A DNA stretch of 64,000 bases from Legionella sainthelensi (lineage in GTDB: Bacteria; Pseudomonadota; Gammaproteobacteria; Legionellales; Legionellaceae), in assembly GCF_900637685.1 (NCBI RefSeq), contig NZ_LR134388.1, positions 3,065,001 through 3,129,000 on the forward strand, written 5' to 3'. Shown here in pieces: positions 29,596 to 39,882 of this stretch (position 1 is its first letter; every line of letters starts with the position of its first letter). The notes below the pieces were generated by a model. The model was not told where the DNA came from. It ran no database searches and saw only the letters and a list, made by a program, of their open reading frames with translations. The position numbers and the translations under genes are program-made.

Positions 29596-29802
29596 TATCA
29601 TTTTCCTTCATGAGAGACTATTAAAAACCACGTTTTTATTAATCACTGATATTTTGAGTCTTTGGTATGGTGGTTGCAAAAATTAACTTGTTGTTGCGAT
29701 TTGTAATCTTGGCGAAGCGAGTGGAACTCGAATTATTCACTCTATCGATTCTTCGAGTCCCGCTATGCTATTCAGACTAATTGATGCTACAAAATTAAGA
29801 GG

Positions 29803-32800
29803 TTAACCATAAATACTCACTAATCGTGCCTGATTCAATTGATCAAAAGCACGTTTTGCCGGTGTAAAGTTAGGATATTGAGTTACTAAACGTTGTAAAA
29901 TCATTCGTGATAAAACTTCATCACCTTGATTCCACTCATTAAGCGCTTCCAGATACATTAAATCAGCTGTTTGTCCTTCAGCTACAGGCGCATTATTCAT
30001 TAACACCGGCTCAATAAAACTAACCCGTGCTTGAGTTTGTGCCTCTAATCGCTGTAAAACTTGGCGTGCTTGCAAATTACCATTATCACTTGCTTGCTGC
30101 AATAATTCTTTGCCTTTAGAGACTGAGCGCTCGCCTGCAGTACCGTCCAAATAATAAGTACCCAATTGATATTGGGCATAAGCATTTTGACGTACAGCTA
30201 ATTTTTGATAAAAACTTGCTGCCATTTTAGGATCTTTTTCAACCCCTAAGCCGTAATGATACATTCTTGCTAAAGCCAACATTGCCTTTTCATTACCTTT
30301 ATCTGCTGATTGCTGGTAATATTTGAGTGCGTCATTAAAATCAAGCTTGGTAATGACACCTGTTTCAGACAATAGCCCCAATTGATAAAGTGCATTAGCA
30401 TTTCCTGCTTCTGCTGCTTTTTTATACCATGCTAAGGCTTGCTGTGTATCTCGAGCCTGTCCTAAGCCATAAAAATAGATGGTTCCCAATTGATTCATAG
30501 CTTCATGAACTCCTTGACTTGCTGCTTCAGCAAAGAAGTCCCTAGCCTTTTGGTAATCCATTGGTATGCCTTTTCCATATAGATACATTAAACCTAAATC
30601 ATATGTCCCTAAAGCATCGCCTTTTGCAGCGGCTTTTTCATATTCTTTCAATGCCTTAGGATAATTATCATCAACAGTTTCATGTAGAAAACCTAATGCA
30701 ACTAAAGCTTCGGGCAATGCCGTAGCTGCTTTTTGGTACCACTCTTGTGCTAACTTATAGTCAGGTTCACCATTAATACCGAGTTGATATAATTGGCCTA
30801 ATAGGTATTGGGCTAGTGGGTTTCCTTGTTCCGCTGAAGCAGTATACCAACGTTGTGCTTCAGTTAAATCAGGCTCGGAGCCTAAACCCTTCTCCAACAT
30901 ATAGGCTAATTTCAATTGGGCGTACTGATCTCCTTTTTCAGCAAGACCGGCGTAAATTTGCTTCGCTTCCTGCATTTTTTGAGGGTCAGAGTTGTCTATT
31001 AAATAATAATCAGCTAAAACAATCCCGGCATGACTATTTCCTAACTGATAAGCTTGGATCAAATTAGGTAAAAACTCCACCCCCATCTGTTTTTGTAATA
31101 CAGCCATATTGAAATCAGCATAAGAAAATTTATCATTAACAGATTCTTGTAACTGTTCCATTCCTTTTGCTGTATCTTGAGCAATGCCTTTACCTTCGGC
31201 TACATAGGTACCCAAAATAAAATCGCTTACGGTATTTTTTCCTGATTGTTGATACCAAGTGATTGCTTGTCCAGGATCAGCTGCTACCCCAATGCCTCGA
31301 TCATAAAGTAAACCTAACAAAAGTGCTGCATCATTACTACCTGCTAATGCTTGTTCTTTAGCAATTTGGAACGCTTGATCTTGTCGTTGTTTGTCCTCAT
31401 CCATTGCATTATAAAAAGCAAGTGGTAATAAAGCTTGAGATACTCCACGATCTGCAGCTCCTTGATAAAGCTGACGTATCATTGCTATTTTATGCTTTCT
31501 AACATTGACACTTAACGCATCATCATTTTGTCGTGCCAACTTATCTGCTAATTCATATTCCGCAGGACCGTAATTATTAGCGGCAGCCAGATATAACATA
31601 GACGTTGCCTGTTCTTGATTAGGGTCGATATATACTGTTCCATCCTGACCCGTTACTCCTTGAGTCAGAATTCTAGCAAGCACATATTGAGACTTTTTAT
31701 TTCCCTTAAATGCTGCATCCGTTAAATCATTTAAGGCAAGCTGATAATCATTTTTATCCTTAGCATGTTGCAAATATAACATGCCTAGATTGTACTCGGC
31801 GCCTAAATGTTGTTGTTGTGCTGCATTTTGATAAAAAATAATTGCAGAAGCATCACTTTGAGCAACGCCAATACCGTATTGAAACATTTGACCTATTTCA
31901 AACTGTGCTTGAGCATCACCTAATATTGCTCTGGAGTATAAGCTAGTAAAAATAGACATATAATTCAGTTGTGCTTGCCAACCATTCGTCCATAAATCTA
32001 AGATACTCGCTTGTGAATTATCATCATAATCATAATAATTTGCATCAATATAGGGTACAGGTAGATTCGTTTGATTAAAAACAGGGCTATGTTCCCTTAA
32101 TGCAGCTGCTAACTGCTTGTTTAAAGGATAAAAAGGATAAGTCCATTGATTAGATTGGAAATCAGGATTTTTACGAAGTAGCACATCATAAAAACTGGTT
32201 ATAGGTACATCATTGGGCTGAATCAATTCAAATTGAGGTTTAAATACAGATTGACGTACCACATTCTTCAATTTAGGAGCTTGATTATAAGAAAAATCAC
32301 CTAATACAGATGGATTTTGCCAGGCACTCAATATTCCTTGCATCTGGAAATCAGTCTGCTCCAATTTATCCGTCACGCCATTACTCAACCACAGTGCAGC
32401 TTGTGCCAAAGCTGCTTCTTGATTTTTTGAGCTCTCATCTTGATTGGCTTGGTCCACCCATTGTTTTGCTATATTGGGATCCGTCTCAACTCCGATTCCT
32501 TTTTGGTACATTTCAGCCAATTCACGTTTACCTTGAGGCAGTCCATCTTGAGCTGCTTTTAAAGTCCACATAAACGCTGTTTTAGGATCATAAAGTGGAC
32601 TTTTGGGTTGTAAATAAATATGAGCCAAGTCTAAGTATGCTCGATCATTCTGCTGCTTACTTGCTTTATTAAACCATTCAAGGGCTTGATCCTTTTGATC
32701 ATGCTCTAAAGCCAACTCTCCCAAAGCAACCATTGCGGGAGCAAAACCTTGAGATACGGCTCGATTTAATAATTCAACCCCTTTATTTTCATCTTTATCA

Positions 32801-33408
32801 ACTAATTTTCCTTCAATATAAAGAGTACCTAACTTAGTAAGAGCCTGAGGATTGTTATTGGCAACTGACTTATTCAACCAAATAAGGCCTAATTTACGAT
32901 TTGATGTATTGCGACTGTCTATAAAATTCGTTGCTAAAGTAAACTGTGCAATTGAATTGCCATTTTTTGCTGCATTAATATAATAACGAGTTGCTATATC
33001 AGTATTTTTCTTGACGCCAACTCCGTACATGTATGCCGCTGCAGTATACATTTGGGCATCTACATCACCCGCATCCGCCGCTTTTTTAAACCACTCTAAA
33101 GCTTGCTCTGGATTTTTATCATGTAATAAAGAATACTTGGCCATGAGTAAGATAGCAGGCAAGTATCCTTTTTGCGCCGATTGGGTAAAGTAACGTATGG
33201 CAAGCTGATTGTTTTTTAGTTGACCATATCCATACAGGTAAATTCGACCTAAATAATAATCAGCAACAGCATTTTTTCCTGATTGACTCATCAATGGTTC
33301 AATCGCATTATTATAGTTGCCTAATCGATAAGCACTGAAATCATCAGCAAAAGCTTGTTGGCCGGCTGATGCAACAAACAAACATACCCAAGGTACTAGC
33401 GATTTCAT
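29803..33408 (-). CDS. enhC: Enhanced entry protein EnhC, Sel1-repeat periplasmic protein
   Basis: A 1201-residue exported protein made almost entirely of Sel1-like repeats (about 36 residues each, e.g. A-x-x-G-x-x-x-A-Q-Y-x-L-G-x-x-Y). MKSLVPWVCLFVASAGQQAFA is the signal peptide; ATG 33408 follows GAGGGAG. In L. pneumophila EnhC is required for efficient entry and intracellular growth, acts in the periplasm and is reported to bind the lytic transglycosylase Slt, limiting release of Nod1-activating muropeptides. Here it is the third gene of enhA-enhB-enhC, 55 bases after enhB. Size and synteny agree with L. pneumophila. Confidence 0.93.
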   Translation of the reverse strand: MKSLVPWVCLFVASAGQQAFADDFSAYRLGNYNNAIEPLMSQSGKNAVADYYLGRIYLYGYGQLKNNQLAIRYFTQSAQKGYLPAILLMAKYSLLHDKNPEQALEWFKKAADAGDVDAQMYTAAAYMYGVGVKKNTDIATRYYINAAKNGNSIAQFTLATNFIDSRNTSNRKLGLIWLNKSVANNNPQALTKLGTLYIEGKLVDKDENKGVELLNRAVSQGFAPAMVALGELALEHDQKDQALEWFNKASKQQNDRAYLDLAHIYLQPKSPLYDPKTAFMWTLKAAQDGLPQGKRELAEMYQKGIGVETDPNIAKQWVDQANQDESSKNQEAALAQAALWLSNGVTDKLEQTDFQMQGILSAWQNPSVLGDFSYNQAPKLKNVVRQSVFKPQFELIQPNDVPITSFYDVLLRKNPDFQSNQWTYPFYPLNKQLAAALREHSPVFNQTNLPVPYIDANYYDYDDNSQASILDLWTNGWQAQLNYMSIFTSLYSRAILGDAQAQFEIGQMFQYGIGVAQSDASAIIFYQNAAQQQHLGAEYNLGMLYLQHAKDKNDYQLALNDLTDAAFKGNKKSQYVLARILTQGVTGQDGTVYIDPNQEQATSMLYLAAANNYGPAEYELADKLARQNDDALSVNVRKHKIAMIRQLYQGAADRGVSQALLPLAFYNAMDEDKQRQDQAFQIAKEQALAGSNDAALLLGLLYDRGIGVAADPGQAITWYQQSGKNTVSDFILGTYVAEGKGIAQDTAKGMEQLQESVNDKFSYADFNMAVLQKQMGVEFLPNLIQAYQLGNSHAGIVLADYYLIDNSDPQKMQEAKQIYAGLAEKGDQYAQLKLAYMLEKGLGSEPDLTEAQRWYTASAEQGNPLAQYLLGQLYQLGINGEPDYKLAQEWYQKAATALPEALVALGFLHETVDDNYPKALKEYEKAAAKGDALGTYDLGLMYLYGKGIPMDYQKARDFFAEAASQGVHEAMNQLGTIYFYGLGQARDTQQALAWYKKAAEAGNANALYQLGLLSETGVITKLDFNDALKYYQQSADKGNEKAMLALARMYHYGLGVEKDPKMAASFYQKLAVRQNAYAQYQLGTYYLDGTAGERSVSKGKELLQQASDNGNLQARQVLQRLEAQTQARVSFIEPVLMNNAPVAEGQTADLMYLEALNEWNQGDEVLSRMILQRLVTQYPNFTPAKRAFDQLNQARLVSIYG

Positions 33409-33463
33409 GAAAATTCTCCCTCTTAACACGGCAATTTAACCTGAATTTTTTTATGATTCAGAT

Positions 33464-34033
33464 TTATACCCCAGGTATTATGCCATAATGCACTACCCCA
33501 TTAACTGCCTCATTTCTGGTAGCACCATCTACGATCCAATAATTACCTTTATTATTTAGACCAAATTTGACATTAACGTACTCACACACTTTAATCGTGT
33601 CAGCACAATCTAAAATTTTTCCATAGGAAGTTTTACCATCTCCTAAAGTACAAATAAATTTGACTAAAGGTTCCCCTGTTGCTAAAACTGCCCATTGGTT
33701 ACCGCCAATAGAGTGATTCACGCGTGTTGAATACTCACTGTCCTCATCACGCATTTGATATAAACTCACAGTCTGTGGCAATTTGTTAAAGAAGAAATAT
33801 AAAGATTGCAACGCCCCTTCTTTTCCTGGATAAAGGCTCAATATTTTTAAACTCTCCTTATACCCAACTGGCCTGCACCCTATGGGAAATCGAGTTTCTT
33901 CTTTTGCGGATTTTGCTTGTGCATCACCCTCTTTATTTTTTTTGGATTTAGTAGCCGCGTCAAGATGAGTAGATAACAACCCTAAGAAAATAATCAATGA
34001 AATCGAAGTGAATTTTTTTATTGTATTCATCAT
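33464..34033 (-). CDS. enhB: Enhanced entry protein EnhB
   Basis: A 189-residue exported protein: signal peptide KKFTSISLIIFLGLLSTHLDA, then a Lys-rich linker and a Cys-containing globular domain (Cys in IGCRPVGY, FICTLGDG, LDCADTIKVCEY). No catalytic motif recognised. Identified mainly by position between enhA and enhC. ATG 34033 has TGAG upstream; a GTG at 34042 overlapping the enhA stop is also possible. Confidence 0.85.
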   Translation of the reverse strand: MMNTIKKFTSISLIIFLGLLSTHLDAATKSKKNKEGDAQAKSAKEETRFPIGCRPVGYKESLKILSLYPGKEGALQSLYFFFNKLPQTVSLYQMRDEDSEYSTRVNHSIGGNQWAVLATGEPLVKFICTLGDGKTSYGKILDCADTIKVCEYVNVKFGLNNKGNYWIVDGATRNEAVNGVVHYGIIPGV

Positions 34034-34038
34034 TTTTC

Positions 34039-34752
34039 TCACTCACTATCATTTATTGGACGGACAATTATTGTTGTACCCATGAACTTATTGCGTTCAC
34101 TGGATAATTCAACAAAATTTTGATTTAACCATTTAGCATCAGCAGTAAACATCCTCACACAGCCATGGCTTGCTCTGACTCCTGGTATATCTTCAGAGCC
34201 ATGTAATGCGAAGCCTTTATGAAAGAACATGCAAAAAGGCATCTTGGCTCCACCTTTACCGATCGGGAACACATCTGATGTACATTTCTCATTTTCTTTA
34301 CTAAAGACACGATAAATACCTGTTAAGGTCCGGCAAGAACGATTCGCGTCAGGACATCTATCTCTTCCAGATGAAATAGGCCCCCATTTTACCAAGTTAC
34401 CTTCAGCATCGTAAGCGGCATAAGCTAATTTATCTTGATCTACAATAATTAGCTTTTGATGCTCATCGGGTATCTTGAGCGGGAAAGGAGAAACATCAAA
34501 AACAGTGAGATACGCTAAGTTTTTTGGTACCGCAATAACCTTACCAGCCCATAGAGGGTTATAAGTACGATTAACCCTTTGTACAATATCACGTTGGGTA
34601 GGATCAGGAAATAAAGTTTCCCAACTTTGCCCTGACTCTACTTTAATACAGTCATATTGAGGATAACCACATAATCCTGTGCCATAAAAATTAGCGGCAT
34701 TTACTACAGCACCCATGAGCATCATTAATGCAATGGAAAGTATTTTATACAT
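34039..34752 (-). CDS. enhA: Enhanced entry protein EnhA, L,D-transpeptidase
   Basis: A 237-residue exported protein of the YkuD (ErfK/YbiS) L,D-transpeptidase family, which makes 3-3 peptidoglycan cross-links or attaches proteins to the wall. Signal peptide at residues 1-20. An N-terminal LysM-like stretch (about 40-77) ends in WAGKVIAVPK. The catalytic motif is visible as His184 and S-H-G-C-V-R with Cys198. First gene of enhABC; a strong GAGGGGG precedes the ATG. Together the operon points to envelope remodelling needed inside host cells. Confidence 0.92.
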   Translation of the reverse strand: MYKILSIALMMLMGAVVNAANFYGTGLCGYPQYDCIKVESGQSWETLFPDPTQRDIVQRVNRTYNPLWAGKVIAVPKNLAYLTVFDVSPFPLKIPDEHQKLIIVDQDKLAYAAYDAEGNLVKWGPISSGRDRCPDANRSCRTLTGIYRVFSKENEKCTSDVFPIGKGGAKMPFCMFFHKGFALHGSEDIPGVRASHGCVRMFTADAKWLNQNFVELSSERNKFMGTTIIVRPINDSE

Positions 34753-34987
34753 ATGCCCCCCTCACCTTACTTTTTATTTTTTTAACTGCGAGATCTGTGC
34801 TTAAATACAATTTGTTCTAATTATTATTCGAGCATATCTAACCTAAGTGTAGTACGAATACTAGAAATTTTGCTAGGGTTATAAATAATATTCTCATCCT
34901 CTATTCGTTAAAACTGGCATTAATAATCACAAAAAAATCTTTATGTTAAAATAAAAATCACCTTATCTTGTTATTTGCTCGCATTTT

Positions 34988-36850
34988 TCATAATAATATA
35001 TTTTCACCATGAAAAAATTGAAAAATGCGCCTTGCCAAATGCTCATTAATACCCTGCACCTTAGCAATTTCTTCTAGTGGAGCTTTTGCAAGTTCACGCA
35101 GCCCTCCAAAACGATGCAATAATGCTTGTCTGCGTATTCTGCCTACCCCTTCTATATCCTCAAGAATGGAATCCATCTGTTTTTTTTGTCTTTTCTTACG
35201 ATGAGCAGTAATCGCAAAGCGATGCGCTTCATCACGGATATGTTGTAACAAATGTAATGCCTTAGAATCATCAGGCAAGCTCAACTCCAGTGCGTCATGA
35301 ACTAAAATTAGTTTTTCCCATCCTGCTTTTCGTGACGGTCCTTTTGCGATGCCCAATAAAATTACAGAGAATATATTTAAAGATGAAAGTGCCTTTTGGG
35401 CAACAGCAACCTGCCCCTTACCTCCATCAATAATGAGTACATCAGGTAAAGATTGAGTTTCTACTAAACGTTTAAAACGACGAGTAATTGCCTGTTCCAT
35501 AGCAGCATAATCATCACCCGGCGTAATACCTTCAATATTAAAACGCCTATACTGATTAGGGCATGGTCCTTCTTGTTCAAATACCACACAAGATGCCACA
35601 GTCTCCTCGCCAAGTGTATGACTTATATCAAAACACTCCATTCGCTCAATTGGCTCTTTCAATCCTAAAAACTGCTCTAACTCTTGAAAACGAGATCTCA
35701 TTGTAGAATGTTTCGTGATGTAGTCAGCAACAGAAACACGCAAATTATTCAATGCAAAATCCATCCAACGGGATTTAACACCACGGGGATTGACTTGAAG
35801 CTTACACAATTTACCACGTTGCTGCGATAAAGCGTCTTGAAGGGGCTGCTGATCATCAACCGGATGATTTGTAATAATTAACGCTGGGATTTTCTCCGGC
35901 GCATCTAAGTAATAAAAACCAATAAAAGCACTAAAAATTTCTTGCCATAGATTTTCCATACTGAGTTCCTCATCCAATCCTTTTTGTGGCAAAGAGGGAA
36001 AATAACTACGACTGGTCAATATTTGCCCTTCACGAATGGTCACACACTGCACACAAGCAAACCCCGGAGTTACCTCAATAGCAATGGCGTCTGCATCTCC
36101 TTGTAATTGTAAAATTCCTTGTTGCTCCTGGACTAATCGTAAGCTTTTAATCTGATCTCGCAAAAGAGCTGCTTCTTCAAAATTCAACTCGCTCACCGCT
36201 TTATCCATTCGCTTTGCTAATTCATCAAGAATTAATTGGCACTTGCCTTGCAAAAAACGCATGGCGTCTTGTACTGAACGTTTATAATCCTCTGGAGAAA
36301 TGTAATTAACACAAGGGGCGGCACAGCGCTTAATTTGATACTGCAAACAAGGTCGTGAACGTGCATTAAAGTAGCTGTCACGGCAATTACGAATTTTGAA
36401 TACTTTTTGAATGGTTACTATTGTTTCTTTTACTGCGCCACTACTCGGATAAGGACCAAAGAAATCCCCAGAAAGCGGCTTTTTTTTCGAGCGATAACTC
36501 TCTATTCGAGGGAATTTAGGATGATTAGAAAGATGAATATAAGGATAAGATTTATCATCCCGTAATAAAACATTGTATTTAGGTTTTAACGTTTTAATAA
36601 GGTTACTTTCTAAAAGTAATGCCTCCGTCTCACTTCGAGTAACTGAAATTTCTATAGAAGCAATTTGAGTAACTAAAGAACGTGTCTTAATCCCTGTGTT
36701 TTGCTTATTAAAATAGCTCGTAACTCGTTTTTTCAAATTGGCAGCTTTACCCACATACAGCACAGTACCCTCTTCATCCAACATTCGATAGATACCCGGC
36801 TCATTAGGAAGTTTAGCGAGGAAGGATGTCAATTCTTTAGAAATATTCAT
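34988..36850 (-). CDS. uvrC: Excinuclease ABC subunit C
   Basis: Incises damaged DNA on both sides of a lesion in nucleotide excision repair. N-terminal GIY-YIG nuclease ([11 protein letters not shown] ... [13 protein letters not shown]), a UVR motif ([17 protein letters not shown]), the C-terminal RNase H-like nuclease ([16 protein letters not shown]), and helix-hairpin-helix motifs at the end ([16 protein letters not shown]). ATG 36850 puts the GIY motif at the usual distance; an ATG eleven codons earlier is possible. It follows letA, matching the gacA/uvrY-uvrC arrangement. Confidence 0.95.
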   Translation of the reverse strand: MNISKELTSFLAKLPNEPGIYRMLDEEGTVLYVGKAANLKKRVTSYFNKQNTGIKTRSLVTQIASIEISVTRSETEALLLESNLIKTLKPKYNVLLRDDKSYPYIHLSNHPKFPRIESYRSKKKPLSGDFFGPYPSSGAVKETIVTIQKVFKIRNCRDSYFNARSRPCLQYQIKRCAAPCVNYISPEDYKRSVQDAMRFLQGKCQLILDELAKRMDKAVSELNFEEAALLRDQIKSLRLVQEQQGILQLQGDADAIAIEVTPGFACVQCVTIREGQILTSRSYFPSLPQKGLDEELSMENLWQEIFSAFIGFYYLDAPEKIPALIITNHPVDDQQPLQDALSQQRGKLCKLQVNPRGVKSRWMDFALNNLRVSVADYITKHSTMRSRFQELEQFLGLKEPIERMECFDISHTLGEETVASCVVFEQEGPCPNQYRRFNIEGITPGDDYAAMEQAITRRFKRLVETQSLPDVLIIDGGKGQVAVAQKALSSLNIFSVILLGIAKGPSRKAGWEKLILVHDALELSLPDDSKALHLLQHIRDEAHRFAITAHRKKRQKKQMDSILEDIEGVGRIRRQALLHRFGGLRELAKAPLEEIAKVQGINEHLARRIFQFFHGENILL

Positions 36851-36976
36851 AGTGATAATGATAGCAGTATTTTTATGAAGCAACAGATTATAGCTTGGAC
36901 GAAAAAAAGATAAACCTGCGTTTTTAACATGACAATTTAAAGGCTTATAATGGGAAACCTTTAACGCAGCAACTTG

Positions 36977-37636
36977 CTATTCTTCTGACGTCAAACCAGT
37001 AGGATTTTCTATGATTCCATGCTTCAAAGCTAAGTAGGTCAGCTCAACATCATTTTTTATACCTAACTTCTCAAAAGTGCGATAACGATAGCCATTGATC
37101 GTTTTAGTACTCAAGAAAAGCCTATCGCTGATTTCTTGTACATTCATGCCACTTGTAATCATCAACATGACTTGCATTTCTCGTTCCGATAATACATTAA
37201 AAGGGGATCCTTGTGCTTCTTCCAGACTATTGATTGCCATTTTTTGAGCAATTTCAGCACTAAGGTATTTTTCCCCTTTAGCTACCTTCCTTATCGCGGC
37301 GGCCATTTCTTCAGCACCCGATTCTTTAGTGAGATACCCCATAGCCCCTAATTGCAAAACACGGGTGGGCAATACATCAGAACACATTGCAGTTACAGCT
37401 ATAACTTTAGCATGTGGATTTGATTTTTTCAGACGACGCGTTACTTCCCAGCCATCAATCCCAGGCATTTTCATATCTAAAAGAACTACGTCAGGGGAAT
37501 ATTGCTTTACTAACACTAAAGCTTGTTCACCACTTTCTGCATCAGCAACAACTTCTACATCTGACATATCTTCGAGTAATCGTCGAATACCCATTCGAAC
37601 CAATGCATGGTCATCAACAATTAATACTTTAATCAA
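36977..37636 (-). CDS. letA: LetA (GacA/UvrY) response regulator
   Basis: A 219-residue NarL-type regulator: receiver domain with phosphoacceptor Asp54 in DVVLLDMKMPG and a C-terminal LuxR-type helix-turn-helix (LSEREMQVMLMITSGMNVQEISDRL). With the sensor LetS it controls the small RNAs RsmY and RsmZ and thereby CsrA, switching Legionella from replication to transmission. Identity rests on sequence and on the conserved neighbour uvrC. Confidence 0.92.
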   Translation of the reverse strand: MIKVLIVDDHALVRMGIRRLLEDMSDVEVVADAESGEQALVLVKQYSPDVVLLDMKMPGIDGWEVTRRLKKSNPHAKVIAVTAMCSDVLPTRVLQLGAMGYLTKESGAEEMAAAIRKVAKGEKYLSAEIAQKMAINSLEEAQGSPFNVLSEREMQVMLMITSGMNVQEISDRLFLSTKTINGYRYRTFEKLGIKNDVELTYLALKHGIIENPTGLTSEE

Positions 37637-37744
37637 ATAATGCTCCTTGACTTGAAACAGCCAATGAACAAACTAGGTTGCTCGATGTTAACAAGACTGG
37701 CTGTTCATTACAATATATACTTCTCATCATTGTCCCAAGATACA

Positions 37745-38563
37745 TTAACACGCTCTAATATGAATATTAGGGTTATCCGGATCCACTGCGAAAAAAGGCG
37801 GAAACTCACCTAACTCTCGAGTTCGTGCTAAAAGTTGCTTTATGTTAGACAAAACAAAATCGTACAAAGTTTGATAATCGTTAATGACAAAATAAATCGG
37901 TTGTAGCATATCGATACGGTAAGGCATACGAAATGCCGGTATTGGTTCAAAAACCACTCTAAGCGGAATATCACTTTCTACACTGTAAACAATTTCACTA
38001 ATTGATGAAAGTATACCACCTCCATAAGCTCTTAATCCTTTTTGGGTTTTAATTAGACCAAACTCAACAGTGAACCAAAACATACGTTGCAACAAGGCCC
38101 AATCAGATTCAGGAAAAGTTAAAACTTTACGGGCATAATCATAAACAAATTCGGCATAAACTTTATCTGTCAACATAGGGCAATGACCAAAAACTTCATG
38201 AAAAATATCAGGCTCCTTTACATAATCCAATTCTTCTTCACTACGTATAAAAGTAGCTACTGGAAAATGTTTTGTGGCTAATAATTCAAAAAATTCGCGG
38301 GCAGAAATTAAGGCAGCAACAGCAGATACTTGCCAACCCGTCGCAGCTTTAAGACATCGGCTTAAGTCTGGAATCTGTGGTATGGCATCAGAGTTAATAC
38401 CTAAAGTTTTTAATCCGCTTATAAATTCATCACAAGCTCTTCCAGGTAATAACTTCACTTGCCGTTCAAATAAAGTTTTCCAAATCCTGCTTTCTTCTGC
38501 AGAATAATTTACAAACCCTTGAGCGTCCGGGATATGCGCTACATAACGGCTTGAAAACTCCAT
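37745..38563 (-). CDS. phhA: Phenylalanine-4-hydroxylase
   Basis: Iron- and pterin-dependent conversion of phenylalanine to tyrosine. The 272-residue length and the iron ligands fit bacterial PhhA: two His in IFHEVFGHCPML and Glu in FWFTVEFGLIKT. In Legionella this enzyme feeds tyrosine and homogentisate (pyomelanin) metabolism. Monocistronic by spacing. Confidence 0.95.
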   Translation of the reverse strand: MEFSSRYVAHIPDAQGFVNYSAEESRIWKTLFERQVKLLPGRACDEFISGLKTLGINSDAIPQIPDLSRCLKAATGWQVSAVAALISAREFFELLATKHFPVATFIRSEEELDYVKEPDIFHEVFGHCPMLTDKVYAEFVYDYARKVLTFPESDWALLQRMFWFTVEFGLIKTQKGLRAYGGGILSSISEIVYSVESDIPLRVVFEPIPAFRMPYRIDMLQPIYFVINDYQTLYDFVLSNIKQLLARTRELGEFPPFFAVDPDNPNIHIRAC

Positions 38564-38844
38564 AATCTCTCCTTCACTTACGCAATAAATCTTAAAAACT
38601 GTTCAATAAGAGCAGTGCTTATTATAAAAAAAATCATCTTTTCTTGTTATTAGGTAATATAAGGATAAATGTCAATAGATATTAGTGATTTTTCAATTTT
38701 TCTATGAAATTTTTGCACTCATCTAAAATAATAAAACAAGATCCTTTAGGCAATAAAAAACTTATACAAGTCATTAGTAATGAATGATTTAAGTGGGCGT
38801 TATTTTAAAAATTTATAACGCTCACTTTCACAGTTATAGAAAAG

Positions 38845-39699
38845 TTACAATGCAGGCGAAAGAGCAGGGCTTTCGATGTCAAGAGTTAAATCAACAGAAC
38901 CTCTAAATTGAGTATAACTATTATTGACTCTAAATGCCTCCAAGCATAAATCATTGAAAGTCACTCGCGCGTTATGTAAATAAGCAATTTCTGCTTTTTC
39001 AACCTCGGAGCGTGTAATGAGATATTCGTTAGTCGCATTTCTCATGGTTGCAAGAAAAGGATAAAAATCAAAATCTGATATATTGCGCTCAGCCTCACCT
39101 TGAGAGTTCTTATAATCCATAATAGTTGCAAGAGCCATCTTTATCTTCTCTAAATCTTCATAGGTACAATTGACATGCTTTATCGCTGTGATAAAGCACA
39201 TAGTTCCCGTAGAACCATCCTTATTGGTCCAGGAGTCAGTATGAACACAGAAATTATTTGACCACCCTTCTGGAGCTTCAATCGCGTCGATTAATGATTT
39301 GATAACCTTTTGGGCTAGATATATCTGTGGGGTTTCAGAGAACATATTCTCATAAAACATTTTATATTTTATAGCACTCATGATTGATTCATGGAGCGAT
39401 TTATTTGGATCAGATAGCTTACCGCCAATTGTAGTATTCACTTGATCTGGAAATAACGCTCCATCAGATGTCAATTTGTCTTTTAAGGCTGGATTATTTC
39501 TTAAGCCCGCAAGCCCATGTATTTGATGGTCTGGAGTATGAAACAGCAGAATTACACCACATCCATCGGGTTTGTATTTGGGAACTGAAGGATTTAGAGC
39601 CGCAGTTGCATTCAACTCATTCGCTGTTACTTCTCGAAGATTGTCTACACTTACTGTCGTAAGTATATCACTACCACGTATTACTACTTGACTTGACAT
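38845..39699 (-). CDS. Unknown Legionella-type protein
   Basis: A 284-residue soluble protein starting MSSQVVIRGSDILTTVS, with GGGA about ten bases before ATG 39699. A beta-rich N-terminal part contains GCGVILLFHTPDHQIHGLAGL and a Cys/His-bearing stretch NFCVHTDSWTNKDG; the C-terminal part is helical. I recognise no family. No signal peptide. Isolated between phhA and dinB; could be an effector, with no direct support. Confidence 0.5.
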   Translation of the reverse strand: MSSQVVIRGSDILTTVSVDNLREVTANELNATAALNPSVPKYKPDGCGVILLFHTPDHQIHGLAGLRNNPALKDKLTSDGALFPDQVNTTIGGKLSDPNKSLHESIMSAIKYKMFYENMFSETPQIYLAQKVIKSLIDAIEAPEGWSNNFCVHTDSWTNKDGSTGTMCFITAIKHVNCTYEDLEKIKMALATIMDYKNSQGEAERNISDFDFYPFLATMRNATNEYLITRSEVEKAEIAYLHNARVTFNDLCLEAFRVNNSYTQFRGSVDLTLDIESPALSPAL

Positions 39700-39882
39700 T
39701 ATGATACATCCCATTGTGAATATTTTGTTCTGCAATGATACAAAAACATCAGCATTGAAACACATCAATTATATGTATATCAACTATTAATTTTTCAGTT
39801 ATTTATTGATTATTTCAATAAATTAATACAAAAATCTACAGGACAAGCGCTCATGTACCTATTATTTTTCATTCACAAGGGG

